NCBI GenBank assembly: GCA_022822245.1
Contig: JAJECB010000156.1
Location: 1-20,013, forward strand
Direction of reading: 5' to 3'
Source: Gammaproteobacteria bacterium
Lineage (GTDB): Bacteria; Pseudomonadota; Gammaproteobacteria; HK1
DNA length: 20,013 bases
The position numbers were made by a program, and so were the translations under genes. The notes under the pieces are model-generated. The model made no database searches and had not been told where the DNA came from. It saw only the letters and a list, made by a program, of their open reading frames with translations. Shown piece after piece: positions 12,599 to 20,013 of the stretch (positions within the stretch are counted from its first letter, which is position 1; each line of letters starts with the position of its first letter).

Positions 12599-14228
12599 GG
12601 CAGGGCTCTCGCCGCTCGGCGTCGCGGCATTCCTGGCCTCGGTTCTGGGCCTTGCTCTCGCGGCGCTCGGCGCCGGGCGCGCCGACGAGCCGACGATGGA
12701 CACGGCGGGTGCATCGTCCGCCAGCCCGGTGGGATACATCCGCGTCGAGGGCGTCATCGACCGCCTTCAGTCGCGCTACCTCGCCCGCGCGCTTGCCGAG
12801 GCGCGGGCCGCCGGCCTCGGCACGGTCGTCCTGCACCTCGACACCGACGGCGGACAGGTGCATTACGCGCGCGAGATGTTCAGGGCCGTCCTTGCTTCCG
12901 GAAAGGCGGCGGCCGGCCGTGAGCCGGCTTCGGCGGCGGCCGGCGGCGAATCGGAGTCAGGCGCAACGGAGCAAGGGTCCGACACCACGGACCCCAACGC
13001 CCCGCGCATGATCGCGTTCGTCGACTTCCGGGCCCTCTCCGCCGGAGCGATGATCGCCTACGCCCATCACGAGATCTACCTCACCGAGGGAGCGAGCATC
13101 GGCGACATCGGGGTCATCTACCGGGGGCCGGACGGAAAGATCGAGTATGCCCCGGAGAAGATCGAGACAGTCGTCCGCACCCTCCTCGCCCAGGCCGCCG
13201 AACAGCGGGGATGGCCGCGGGGGCCGCTCCTCAAGATGACCGCTCGAAACCAGAGCCTCTATCGCGTGACCCCGCCCGGCGGCGAGACGATCTACGTGAT
13301 CGAGGACGACCTCGCGGCGTGGCTCGCCGACCATCCGGAGGTGGACCGGGAGGACCCCGCCCAGGTGGTGGTGTACCGCGGGCACGATCGCCTGCTCACC
13401 CTGACCGGGCGGGAAGCGGTGGCCCTCGGGATGGCGACCGGCCTCGCCGACGACCTGCCCGCCCTCTACACCCAACTCGGCATCGACCCGGACGCAATCC
13501 TGGACCTCCGCCCCGGTGCGGCCGAGCGGACCGCGACCTGGCTCGCAGGTGTGGCCCCGTTCCTCATGGGTCTCGCCCTCCTGCTCCTGTTCTTCGAGAT
13601 CAACACTCCCGGGGTCGGGATCTGGGCCCTCCTCGCCGCCGTGTTCGGGAGCCTCTTCCTCTTCGCGCAGTACTACCTCGACCTCGTGGAGCACTTCGAG
13701 GTCGCCCTCCTCGTCCTCGGGCTCGCGCTCATCGCGGTCGAGGTTCTGGTGCTGCCGCTGGGCGGCCTGTTCGCGATCGGAGGAGCCCTCTGCCTCCTCG
13801 CCGGCGCGGTGCTCGCCTTCCTCCCGAATGAGCTGGACCTCGTGCCGAGCGACCCGAACTTCCAGGACGCCCTCTTCGACGCGGCCCTGCAGGGGGGCCT
13901 CGCCCTCGCGGTGGCGGGCGGAGGAGTCCTCCTCCTCGTCAAGGTCCTGCCCCACGCCGCGAGACTCAAGTCCCGCCTCACCGTGGAGGCCGAGATCTCC
14001 GGCACGAGCGACGGGGCGGGTCCGTCCCTGGTCGGCCGGACCGGACGCGCGGAAGGAATGCTGCGCCCGGCCGGGACCGTGGTGATCGGCCGAACCCACC
14101 ACAGCGCCCGGGCCGAGCACGGCACCTGGATCGCGGCCGGCGAACCGGTGGAGGTGGTGGCGGCCGAGCTCGGCGAGCTGGTGGTGCGCGCCCACCCGGC
14201 CGGCGGCGAAACGCCCCGGGACGACTGA
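12588..14228 (+). CDS. NfeD-family membrane-bound serine protease, long form
   Basis: The protein has 546 residues. A signal-like hydrophobic stretch (10-30) is followed by a ClpP-like serine-protease domain (about 48-300) with LDTDGGQV at 84-91 and the likely nucleophile Ser151 in ALSAGAM. Residues 105-140 are a low-complexity Gly/Ala/Ser/Glu insertion. Four or five membrane helices (about 318-455) and a C-terminal OB-fold (about 481-538, VGRTGRAEGMLRPAG) complete the long NfeD layout. Long NfeD proteins normally pair with a stomatin-like slipin encoded next door and cleave it; no slipin gene is in this window. AGGAGG at 12572-12577 and the ATG at 12588 both lie inside the inverted-repeat element. 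Confidence 0.9.
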   Translation: MRARAGLSPLGVAAFLASVLGLALAALGAGRADEPTMDTAGASSASPVGYIRVEGVIDRLQSRYLARALAEARAAGLGTVVLHLDTDGGQVHYAREMFRAVLASGKAAAGREPASAAAGGESESGATEQGSDTTDPNAPRMIAFVDFRALSAGAMIAYAHHEIYLTEGASIGDIGVIYRGPDGKIEYAPEKIETVVRTLLAQAAEQRGWPRGPLLKMTARNQSLYRVTPPGGETIYVIEDDLAAWLADHPEVDREDPAQVVVYRGHDRLLTLTGREAVALGMATGLADDLPALYTQLGIDPDAILDLRPGAAERTATWLAGVAPFLMGLALLLLFFEINTPGVGIWALLAAVFGSLFLFAQYYLDLVEHFEVALLVLGLALIAVEVLVLPLGGLFAIGGALCLLAGAVLAFLPNELDLVPSDPNFQDALFDAALQGGLALAVAGGGVLLLVKVLPHAARLKSRLTVEAEISGTSDGAGPSLVGRTGRAEGMLRPAGTVVIGRTHHSARAEHGTWIAAGEPVEVVAAELGELVVRAHPAGGETPRDD

Positions 14229-14259
14229 TCCCGGGACCGTCGACGACGAGGCCGACGCG

Positions 14260-14274
14260 GGCGGGAAGCCCGCC
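14260..14274. terminator. Weak hairpin between convergent nfeD-like and ahcY genes
   Basis: GGCGGG at 14260-14265 pairs with CCCGCC at 14269-14274 around a 3-nt loop, with no T-run. It lies in the 106-bp convergent gap where a bidirectional terminator would be expected. The sequence support is slight. Confidence 0.25.
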
Positions 14275-14334
14275 GTCCCAGGATGCTCCGCGGGGGGCGG
14301 CTCGTCCCCGGGACCGCGCCCTCTCGCTCTCCTC

Positions 14335-15645
14335 TCAGTACCGGTAGTACTCGGGCTTGTAGGGCCCTTCGGCGGGGACTCCGAGGTACGCCGACTGCTC
14401 CTCGGAAAGCCGGGTCAGCTTCGCCCCGAGTTTCGCGAGATGCAGCCGCGCGACCTTCTCGTCCAGCTTCTTGGGCAGAACGTAGACCTGGTTCTCGTAC
14501 TTCCCGGGGTTGCCCCAGAGCTCGATCTGCGCCACCACCTGGTTCGTGAACGAGCTCGACATGACGAAGCTCGGATGCCCGGTCGCGCAGCCGAGGTTCA
14601 CGAGCCGCCCCTCCGCGAGGAGGATGAGCCGCTTGCCGTCCGGAAACTCGATGTGGTCCACCTGCGGCTTGATGTTCTCCCAGGTGTGATTGCGCAGGGC
14701 CTCCACGTCGATCTCGGCATCGAAGTGGCCGATGTTGGCGAGGATCGCATCGTGCTTCATCGCACGCATGTGCTCGATGCCGATGACCCGCGCGTTGCCG
14801 GTCGCGGTGACGAAGATGTTCCCGACCGGGGCCGCCTCCTCCATGGTCACCACCCGGAAGCCCTCCATCGCGGCCTGGAGCGCGCAGATGGGATCGATCT
14901 CGGTCACCCAGACGATCGCGCCGAGCGAGCGAAGGGCCTGCGCGCAGCCCTTGCCGACGTCGCCGTAGCCGGCGACGACCGCGATCTTGCCCGCCACCAT
15001 CACGTCCGTCGCCCGCTTGATCCCGTCCACCAGCGACTCGCGGCAGCCGTAGAGATTGTCGAACTTGCTCTTGGTCACCGAGTCGTTCACGTTGAAGGCA
15101 GGCACCCGAAGCGATCTGTTCGCAGCCATCTCGTGGAGCCGGGCCACCCCGGTGGTGGTCTCCTCGGTGAGCCCCCGCACCCCGGCGAGAAGGTCACCAT
15201 GCTGCTCGTGCATGACGAGGGTGAGGTCCCCTCCGTCGTCGAGGAGCATGTTCGGCCGCCATCCGCCGGGACCGAAGATGGTCCGCTCCACGCACCACCA
15301 GTACTCCTCCTCGGTCTCCCCCTTCCAGGCGAACACCGGAACCCCGGCCGCGGCCATCGCGGCGGCGGCGTGATCCTGGGTGGAGAATACGTTGCAGGAG
15401 GACCACCGGACCTCCGCCCCGAGCTCGATGAGCGTCTCGATGAGGACCGCGGTCTGGATGGTCATGTGCAGGCAGCCCGCGATCCGCGCTCCCGCGAGCG
15501 GGCGCGTGCCGCCGTACTCCTCGCGCATCGCCATGAGGCCGGGCATCTCGTTCTCCGCGATGCCGATCTCCTTGCGGCCCCAGCTCGCGAGATCGAGGTC
15601 CGCGACCTTGTAGTCCGGTCCGCCGTCGTCAGGGTGAATGCTCAA
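14335..15645 (-). CDS. ahcY: Adenosylhomocysteinase (S-adenosyl-L-homocysteine hydrolase)
   Basis: The protein has 436 residues, full length. It hydrolyses S-adenosylhomocysteine to homocysteine and adenosine in the cytosol, relieving methyltransferase inhibition. Visible signatures are HMTIQTAVL at 60-68, STQDHAAAA around 88-96, [13 protein letters not shown] at 185-197 with the substrate-binding Lys and Asp, the NAD-binding GYGDVGKG at 226-233, and the C-terminal KPEYYRY tail that reaches a neighbouring subunit. The start is TTG at 15645, with GAGGAG 8 bases upstream and no ATG nearby. It lies 147 bp downstream of metK on the same strand, so synthesis of SAM and removal of its product are probably co-expressed. 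Confidence 0.98.
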   Translation of the reverse strand: MSIHPDDGGPDYKVADLDLASWGRKEIGIAENEMPGLMAMREEYGGTRPLAGARIAGCLHMTIQTAVLIETLIELGAEVRWSSCNVFSTQDHAAAAMAAAGVPVFAWKGETEEEYWWCVERTIFGPGGWRPNMLLDDGGDLTLVMHEQHGDLLAGVRGLTEETTTGVARLHEMAANRSLRVPAFNVNDSVTKSKFDNLYGCRESLVDGIKRATDVMVAGKIAVVAGYGDVGKGCAQALRSLGAIVWVTEIDPICALQAAMEGFRVVTMEEAAPVGNIFVTATGNARVIGIEHMRAMKHDAILANIGHFDAEIDVEALRNHTWENIKPQVDHIEFPDGKRLILLAEGRLVNLGCATGHPSFVMSSSFTNQVVAQIELWGNPGKYENQVYVLPKKLDEKVARLHLAKLGAKLTRLSEEQSAYLGVPAEGPYKPEYYRY

Positions 15646-15792
15646 TGCTCGTTCTCCTCTTGCCGGCCCGCCCCGCGACTTCCCCTGGGGGCCGGCCTCG
15701 TCGCGCGGCCGGAAACGGCAGCGCCGGCCGGCGCTTCCCCCGGCCGACCGGGCGTGTCCGCACGGCCGGACCGGAGCGGTGAAGGATCGGGA
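15646..15792 (-). other. metK-ahcY spacer with GC-rich inverted repeats
   Basis: The 147-bp spacer contains a perfect palindrome GCGCCGGCCGGCGC (15721-15734) and an 8-bp inverted repeat GCCGGCCC/GGGCCGGC (15662-15669 and 15689-15696) close to the ahcY ribosome-binding site. These could modulate ahcY expression. I looked for an SAH riboswitch and did not recognise its conserved core. Confidence 0.35.
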
Positions 15793-16962
15793 TCAGGAAA
15801 GCGGCCGGCCCGCCGCGTCGGCGAGCTCGGCGGCCCGGTCGGTCCGTTCCCAGGTGAAGTCGGGCTCATCGCGCCCGAAGTGCCCGAAGACGGCGGTCGA
15901 CCGGTAGATCGGCCGCGCGAGGTCGAGCATCTCGATGATGCCGCCCGGTCGCAGGTCGAAGTGCTCGCGGACGAGGGCGGCGAGCCGCGCTTCGTCGACG
16001 CGGGCGGTGCCGAACGTCTCGACGTCCACCGAGACCGGCTCCGATATGCCGATGGCATACGCGACCTGCACCTCGCAACGCTCCGCGAGCCCCGCCGCGA
16101 CCACGTTCTTCGCCACGTACCGGCAGGCGTAAGCGGCGGAGCGGTCCACCTTGGAGGGGTCCTTGCCCGAGAACGCCCCGCCCCCGTGACGCGCGAGCCC
16201 CCCGTAGGTGTCGACGATGATCTTCCGCCCGGTAAGCCCGCAGTCGCCGACCGGCCCGCCGACCACGAAACGCCCGGTCGGGTTGATGTGGTACCGGGTG
16301 GAATCGTCGAGCCACTCTTCCGGGAGGACCGGGCGGATGATCTCCTCCATCACCCCCGCCTCGATCTCGCCCCGGCCGACGTCCTCGCGGTGCTGGGCGG
16401 AGAGGACCACCGCGTCGATCCCGGCCGGCTCGCCGTCCACGTAGCGGACCGTGACCTGGCTCTTGGCGTCCGGCCGGAGCCAGTCGAGGTTGCCGGCTCG
16501 CCGCACCTCGGCATGGCGGCGCATCAGCCGGTGGGCGAGGGTGATCGGGGCGGGGAGATAGGCGTCCGTCTCGCGCGTCGCGTAGCCGAACATCATCCCC
16601 TGGTCGCCCGCCCCGAGGTCCTTGTTGCCCGACTCGTCGACCCCTATCGCGATGTCCGCGGACTGCTGGCCGAGGGCGACGAGCACCGCGCACGTCTCGC
16701 CGTCGAATCCATAGAGGGGGTCGTCGTACCCGATCGCGCACACCCGGTCGCGCACCAGGCGCTCGAACTCGATGTGGGCGTTCGTCCGGATCTCGCCGGC
16801 CAGCACCACCATCCCGGTCTTGACCATGGTCTCGCAGGCGACCCGGCTCGCGGGGTCCTGGGCGAGCGCGGCATCGACCACGGAGTCGGAGATCTGGTCG
16901 GCGATCTTGTCGGGATGTCCCTCGGCCACGGACTCCGAGGTCAGGATCTGGGTGCGGGGCAT
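15793..16962 (-). CDS. metK: Methionine adenosyltransferase (S-adenosylmethionine synthetase)
   Basis: The protein has 389 residues, standard length. It makes S-adenosylmethionine from methionine and ATP. The N-terminal [12 protein letters not shown] (8-19) carries the catalytic His16 and metal-binding Asp18. Both family signatures are present: [12 protein letters not shown] at 117-128, and [19 protein letters not shown] from 260 with the phosphate-binding Lys267. The ATG at 16962 has GGAG six bases upstream. Transcription runs metK to ahcY, forming most of the activated methyl cycle; metF and metH are not in the window. It diverges from the first toxin-antitoxin operon across a 193-bp gap. 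Confidence 0.98.
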   Translation of the reverse strand: MPRTQILTSESVAEGHPDKIADQISDSVVDAALAQDPASRVACETMVKTGMVVLAGEIRTNAHIEFERLVRDRVCAIGYDDPLYGFDGETCAVLVALGQQSADIAIGVDESGNKDLGAGDQGMMFGYATRETDAYLPAPITLAHRLMRRHAEVRRAGNLDWLRPDAKSQVTVRYVDGEPAGIDAVVLSAQHREDVGRGEIEAGVMEEIIRPVLPEEWLDDSTRYHINPTGRFVVGGPVGDCGLTGRKIIVDTYGGLARHGGGAFSGKDPSKVDRSAAYACRYVAKNVVAAGLAERCEVQVAYAIGISEPVSVDVETFGTARVDEARLAALVREHFDLRPGGIIEMLDLARPIYRSTAVFGHFGRDEPDFTWERTDRAAELADAAGRPLS

Positions 16963-17097
16963 GGATGACTCCGGGTACGGGGGGCCGCTTCGTTGCAGCG
17001 CGCGATTTTACGCCCTTTGCGGCCCGCGTAGTCGCGCACGACGCGCAGCACTCGGTTCGGACTCACGGGAAGCACGGCTGGACACCGGATGAAAAAC

Positions 17098-17132
17098 TGG
17101 ACACTTATATTGACCAGTCATAAACTATGTCC
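17098..17132 (+). promoter_or_regulatory. Promoter and candidate operator of the first toxin-antitoxin operon
   Basis: TGGACA at 17098-17103 and TAAACT at 17121-17126 are separated by 17 bp and make a good sigma-70-like promoter 30 bp before the antitoxin ATG. The outer inverted repeat GGACA/TGTCC (17099-17103 and 17128-17132) and the inner TGAC/GTCA (TGACCAGTCA, 17111-17120) overlay it. This layout suits autorepression by the antitoxin or its complex, which is usual for such modules. Confidence 0.6.
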
Positions 17133-17155
17133 ATTCAAACGAGGGAGACTCCGGA

Positions 17156-17380
17156 ATGAAGACGATCGGAGCGGCCAAGTTCAAGGAACGGTGCCTGTCG
17201 CTGCTGGATCAGCTCGATTCCGAGGGGCTCGTCATCACGAAGCACGGCAAGCCGATTGCGCGCGTGGTTCACTACGAGCAGGAGTTTGCCGATTGCATCG
17301 GCAGCCTGCGCGACAAAGTCGAGATCCACGGCGACATCATGGGCACGGGCATGCGCTGGAACGCGAGTGCTGAATCTTGA
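17156..17380 (+). CDS. Type II antitoxin, Phd/YefM-like (VapB role)
   Basis: The protein has 74 residues. The N-terminal Phd/YefM-like DNA-binding core is visible as MKTIGAAKFKERCLSLLDQL and LVITKHGKPIARVV (about 1-37); the C-terminal tail (about 40-74) would wrap the toxin. GAGGGAG precedes the ATG. The stop lies 14 bases inside the toxin gene, so translation is coupled. By family it neutralises the PIN-domain ribonuclease and represses its own promoter, where inverted repeats are visible. The tail HGDIMGTGMRWNA resembles tails I associate with PIN-partner antitoxins, which supports pairing with the next gene. Confidence 0.9.
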   Translation: MKTIGAAKFKERCLSLLDQLDSEGLVITKHGKPIARVVHYEQEFADCIGSLRDKVEIHGDIMGTGMRWNASAES

Positions 17381-17726
17381 CACGCACATGCTGGTGTTCG
17401 CGGTCCGGGGCGAGCTCCGGCCGCATGAACGGGCTCTGCTGGCTCGGGACCGGTGGTCCATATCCGGAATCGTCCTCTGGGAGCTGGCGAAGCTCCGCGA
17501 GCTCGGCCGCATCGGGCTGGATCCCGAGGACCGGGAGATAGCCGGTCTCCTGAACCGGCTGCACGTGTGGCCGATCGACCTCGCGGTGGCACTCACTTCG
17601 ACACGCCTCGACTTCAAGGGAGACCCGGCGGACGAGATCATCGCGGCGACGAGCGTCGTCCACCGGGTCCCCCTGGTGACCCGGGACCGGGTCATGCGCC
17701 GCTCGGCGATCGTCCCGTTGCCATAG
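17367..17726 (+). CDS. vapC: PIN-domain toxin, VapC family
   Basis: The protein has 119 residues. PIN-domain acidic residues are in place: Asp5 (LNLDTH), Glu39 (VLWELAKL), Asp89 within GDPADEIIAA, and Asp107 (VTRDRVM). Such proteins are Mg-dependent ribonucleases, typically cutting tRNA or rRNA and halting translation when freed from the antitoxin. The start is GTG at 17367, chosen because it gives the family opening MLNLDTH and overlaps the antitoxin gene by 14 bases. A weak hairpin at 17802-17827 lies after the gene. Confidence 0.93.
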   Translation: MLNLDTHMLVFAVRGELRPHERALLARDRWSISGIVLWELAKLRELGRIGLDPEDREIAGLLNRLHVWPIDLAVALTSTRLDFKGDPADEIIAATSVVHRVPLVTRDRVMRRSAIVPLP

Positions 17727-17940
17727 CGACGGACCTTCCGGCGGGAACGGCAGCCAGGATGCGGCGGACTCCCTCCCGGGCGTCCCCGAACATGGCACAC
17801 GCGCCCCCGTTTTTCCAAGACGGGGCGAATACCCGAGCCACATGAGCGGGGAGCGGAGCATTGGTAGTCGTTCTGGCGGAGACGCGGAGCCGTTCGCAGC
17901 GATACTGGCTGGCAATGCAACGCGTCGTCGTGCACGGAGG
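17727..17940. other. Convergent gap between the two toxin genes
   Basis: No gene is visible. A bulged stem, CGCCCCCG at 17802-17809 with CGGGGCG at 17821-17827 around a T-rich loop, is the only candidate terminator. Nothing else was recognised in these 214 bases. Confidence 0.4.
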
Positions 17941-18336
17941 CTATCCCCGGATCCAGTCTTCGATTCTCAGGTTCTCGATGCGCTCGTAGTGCCTTCGATT
18001 GCCGGTGACGAGGCTCGCTCCGTTGGCGAGCGTGATCGCGGCGATGAGGAGGTCTGCATCCGCGATGCGCATTCCGGTTCGTTCGAGCCGCGCCTTGCAC
18101 CGGCCGAACTCGAGTGCGGAAGGCAGGTCGAGCCCGAGGATCGGGAGCGTCCCGAGGAACTCCGTGACCAGGGTGAGGTTCCGATCGGAGGCGCTGGACT
18201 TCTCGGCCCCGTAGGCGAGCTCCGATGCCGTGATCCAGGTGGTCACAATGTCGTCGTCGACTTCCCGTCGCCTCTCGATGACCTTCTCGTTGCCGCGAAG
18301 AATCTCGATGCAGACATCCGTGTCGAGGATCTTCAC
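17941..18336 (-). CDS. PIN-domain toxin, VapC/FitB-like
   Basis: The protein has 131 residues. PIN residues are Asp5 (ILDTDVCIEIL), Glu39 (ITASELAYGA), Asp95 in IADADLLIAA, and the C-terminal TGNRRHYERIENL, which takes the place of the more usual TxNxxHF motif of VapC/FitB toxins. It is a probable Mg-dependent ribonuclease. The start is GTG at 18336, overlapping the antitoxin stop by four bases (GTGA). It is distinct in sequence from the VapC at 17367, so the two modules are not a recent duplication. Confidence 0.93.
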   Translation of the reverse strand: MKILDTDVCIEILRGNEKVIERRREVDDDIVTTWITASELAYGAEKSSASDRNLTLVTEFLGTLPILGLDLPSALEFGRCKARLERTGMRIADADLLIAAITLANGASLVTGNRRHYERIENLRIEDWIRG

Positions 18337-18617
18337 ATCTCGACCTTGCGTCCGCCCGAACGGGCAGAGTAGATGGCCGCCACTTCATTCTCGATCGGGG
18401 TGTCCGAGACCCAGCGCCCGCAGAGGCGCGACCATGCGGCGGCCTGGGTCTCGGCAAGTCTCCGGCGGTACTCCATGGGATGAGCCCTCTCGGCCGACAG
18501 GCCGATGTCGAGGAGACGAATGACCTCCTTGTTCATGCTGCGCTGCTCCATCGCCGCCTGCTCGCGGAGCCGCGCAAGGAGCCGGTCCGGAATGTTCTTG
18601 ATGGTGATGGAGGCCAT
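18333..18617 (-). CDS. Antitoxin, FitA-like ribbon-helix-helix (VapB role)
   Basis: The protein has 94 residues. The N-terminus MASITIKNIPDRLLARLREQ is the typical FitA/Arc-type ribbon-helix-helix start, with the DNA-contacting strand at 3-8 and helices to about residue 45 (MNKEVIRLLDIGL). The rest is charged and would bind the toxin. The ATG at 18617 was chosen for this family start; the Shine-Dalgarno is weak. The stop overlaps the toxin GTG by four bases. Ribbon-helix-helix dimers bind short inverted repeats, and two such repeats sit on its promoter. Confidence 0.92.
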   Translation of the reverse strand: MASITIKNIPDRLLARLREQAAMEQRSMNKEVIRLLDIGLSAERAHPMEYRRRLAETQAAAWSRLCGRWVSDTPIENEVAAIYSARSGGRKVEM

Positions 18618-18643
18618 ATCCGAGCTGAACACTTCAGGTGTGC

Positions 18644-18676
18644 AACCATTTTGGTTCCGACTCAGTATCGAGTCAA
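18644..18676 (-). promoter_or_regulatory. Promoter of the FitAB-like operon with two overlapping palindromes
   Basis: On the minus strand TTGACT (18676-18671) and CAAAAT (18653-18648) are separated by exactly 17 bp. The palindrome AACCA-TTT-TGGTT (18644-18656) covers the -10, and GACTC-6nt-GAGTC (18659-18674) covers most of the -35. Binding of the FitA-like antitoxin there would block RNA polymerase. Site assignment is inference. Confidence 0.65.
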
Positions 18677-18778
18677 CCGATGCCGCTTGAACTCTTCCGC
18701 CAGGAGCTCTGGGGGGGCCTCGATTTCTACCGAGGTCCGTCCCGGAATACCCGACCGGGCAGGGGATGCAATAGGATG

Positions 18779-18798
18779 ATGGGCCACGACCGGCCCAT
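18779..18798 (+). promoter_or_regulatory. Inverted repeat just before the purC ribosome-binding site
   Basis: ATGGGCC at 18779-18785 and GGCCCAT at 18792-18798 form a perfect 7-bp inverted repeat with a 6-nt spacer, ending three bases before the AGGAG of purC. It may be an operator or an RNA hairpin affecting translation. It does not resemble the E. coli PurR box as I know it. Confidence 0.45.
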
Positions 18799-18816
18799 AT
18801 CAGGAGACGACGAACC

Positions 18817-19707
18817 TTGAGCGATACCCCCTTGCACGAGAGCTCCATCGGGAGCCTCGACCTCATTGGCCGCGGCAAGGTCCGCGACCTCTACGCGGTG
18901 GACGCCGAGTGGCTCCTCATCGTCGCCTCCGACCGCCTTTCCGCGTTCGACGTGGTGCTCCCCGATCCGATCCCCGGCAAGGGCGCGGTCCTCACCGGAA
19001 TCTCGGAGTTCTGGTTCCGCCGGACCGGGGAGATCACCCGCAATCACCGCACGGGGGCGCCGGCGCTCGAGGCGGTGCTCTCCGACCCCGCGGAGCTCGC
19101 CGAGGCGCGGGGGCGGGCGATGGTAGTGCGCCGGCTCCGACCCCTTCCCATCGAAGCGATCGTCCGCGGCTACCTCATCGGCTCCGGCTGGCGGGAGTAC
19201 CGGGCGACGGGCTCGGTGTGCGGGATCGGGCTGCCCGAGGGTCTGCGCCAGGCCGAACGCCTGCCGGAGCCACTCTTCACCCCCTCGACCAAGGCCGAAG
19301 CGGGCGAGCACGACGAGAACATCGACTTCGACACCGCGTGCCGTCTCATCGGTCCCGACGTCGCCGGGCGAGTGCGCGATGTCGCCCTCGACCTCTACCG
19401 CTTCGCGGCCGAGCACGCCCGCACGCGCGGGATCATCATCGCGGACACCAAGTTCGAGTTCGCGGTGGACGGGGGCGGCGGGCTCGTCCTCATCGACGAG
19501 GTGCTGACTCCGGACTCCTCCCGCTTCTGGCCGGCCGACGAGTACTCCCCGGGAATGAGCCCCCCGAGCTTCGACAAGCAATTCGTCCGCGACTACCTCG
19601 ACACCCTCGACTGGGACAAGACCCCGCCGGCCCCCGCCCTGCCCGCCGAGGTCATCGCGAAGACGGCGGAGAAGTACCGCGAAGCCGAGCGCCGCCTCGT
19701 CGTCTGA
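18817..19707 (+). CDS. purC: Phosphoribosylaminoimidazole-succinocarboxamide synthase (SAICAR synthetase)
   Basis: The protein has 296 residues, the longer SAICAR-synthetase type (the E. coli enzyme has 237). It joins CAIR with aspartate using ATP in de novo purine synthesis. Motifs are GRGKVRDLY at 18-26, [12 protein letters not shown] at 37-48, [13 protein letters not shown] at 108-120, [13 protein letters not shown] at 157-169 and IIADTKFEF with [13 protein letters not shown] near 207-237. The start is TTG at 18817, with AGGAG 10 bases upstream; no ATG is available in this frame nearby. It diverges from the FitAB-like operon. Confidence 0.97.
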   Translation: MSDTPLHESSIGSLDLIGRGKVRDLYAVDAEWLLIVASDRLSAFDVVLPDPIPGKGAVLTGISEFWFRRTGEITRNHRTGAPALEAVLSDPAELAEARGRAMVVRRLRPLPIEAIVRGYLIGSGWREYRATGSVCGIGLPEGLRQAERLPEPLFTPSTKAEAGEHDENIDFDTACRLIGPDVAGRVRDVALDLYRFAAEHARTRGIIIADTKFEFAVDGGGGLVLIDEVLTPDSSRFWPADEYSPGMSPPSFDKQFVRDYLDTLDWDKTPPAPALPAEVIAKTAEKYREAERRLVV

Positions 19708-19744
19708 CCGCGCTCCGGGCGGAAGTCCGACACGGAGAAGGCCC

Positions 19745-19768
19745 ACCCGCCGGAAACGCCCGCCGGGT
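19745..19768. terminator. Candidate bidirectional hairpin after purC
   Basis: ACCCGCCGG at 19745-19753 pairs with CCGCCGGGT at 19760-19768 (eight of nine pairs) around a 6-nt loop, 37 bases past the purC stop and in the convergent gap. There is no T-run on either side. Confidence 0.4.
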
Positions 19769-19794
19769 GCACCATTCCCTGGGCAGCCGTCAGG

Positions 19795-20013
19795 TCACGC
19801 CAGCGTGCGCAGGAAGTCGATGGCGGGCATGACCCGGATGCCGTCCGGCGTCACGTAGTCGCGCCGGCCCGAATACGCGATCTGGAAGGCATCCGTGGCG
19901 GGGAATCGGGCCTTCAGATAGCGCAGACCGCGATCGACATCCCGGTCGGCCAGCTTGCATTCGACGAAGAGGATCGGCTGCCGGTCGTCCGTCACGACGA
20001 AATCGACCTCCCG
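19795..20013 (-). CDS. C-terminal fragment of an AAA/DUF4143-type ATPase, cut by the right window edge
   Basis: The frame is open from the right edge to the TGA at 19795, giving 72 residues. The fragment begins REVDFVV and continues ILFVECKLADRDVDRGLRYLKARFP, matching the nuclease-like C-terminal (DUF4143) part of the archaeal-type AAA ATPase family, with the spaced Asp and Glu-x-Lys pattern of PD-(D/E)XK folds. The N-terminal ATPase would lie outside the window. The biological role of this family is poorly known; many members sit near toxin-antitoxin or mobile genes, as here. A GTG inside the fragment at 19995 is not the likely start because coding similarity extends upstream of it. Confidence 0.75.
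   Translation of the reverse strand, partial: REVDFVVTDDRQPILFVECKLADRDVDRGLRYLKARFPATDAFQIAYSGRRDYVTPDGIRVMPAIDFLRTLA

Noticed and set aside
12441..13011. Short open frames running out of the inverted-repeat element on both strands
   Set aside because: They come from the palindromic repeat and from other phases of the NfeD-like gene; no recognisable protein.
14440..16968. An 842-residue open frame on the plus strand
   Set aside because: It is antisense to ahcY and metK, both unmistakable, and shows no domain-like sequence.
15646..17060. SAM or SAH riboswitch upstream of metK or ahcY
   Set aside because: Both leaders were read on the minus strand. GCGCTGCAACG upstream of metK recalls a fragment of the SAH motif, but the rest of the conserved core is absent.

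Overview
The window is GC-rich bacterial chromosome with 19 protein genes, two of them cut by the window edges. Gene density, gene types and the use of GTG and TTG starts suggest a free-living or host-associated proteobacterium. The adjacent metK and ahcY genes, the AhcY length of 436 residues and the NfeD-type protease would fit a gammaproteobacterium, but this is an inference from memory of the families and not a placement. No rRNA, tRNA or CRISPR array was seen.

Region 1 (1-11374) looks like accessory catabolism. An epoxide hydrolase (cut by the left edge) diverges from a LysR regulator across an unusually AT-rich operator/promoter region. Downstream on the plus strand come an MFS transporter, a nitroreductase-family flavoprotein and a phytanoyl-CoA-dioxygenase-like Fe(II)/2-oxoglutarate oxygenase. 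Then follow a luciferase-like (LLM) flavin oxidoreductase on the minus strand, a molybdenum hydroxylase large subunit without its iron-sulfur and FAD partners, and a FAD oxidoreductase resembling mitochondrial FOXRED1. A GST-SDR pair on the minus strand closes the region. Six redox enzymes, a transporter, a hydrolase and a GST under a LysR regulator suggest uptake and oxidative breakdown of an organic compound whose identity cannot be read from the sequence.

Region 2 (11375-12598) is a junction rich in structure: a gene-free stretch of 498 bp with a 25/25/25 hairpin and a second foldable segment, an unrecognised 177-aa ORF, and a 196-bp inverted-repeat element. The element lies exactly at the boundary with the next gene and supplies that gene's ribosome-binding site and ATG.

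Region 3 (12588-19707) carries housekeeping genes: a long NfeD-type membrane protease, then ahcY and metK (activated methyl cycle, transcribed metK to ahcY), and purC (purine synthesis). Between metK and purC sit two unrelated VapBC-type toxin-antitoxin modules, one with a Phd/YefM-like and one with a FitA-like antitoxin. Each has overlapping genes and a recognisable promoter overlaid by inverted repeats. The right edge holds the C-terminus of an AAA/DUF4143-type ATPase.

The best candidates for something undescribed are the gene-boundary palindromic element, the LysR-linked redox cluster with the atypical orphan molybdenum subunit, and the FOXRED1-like protein in a catabolic setting.
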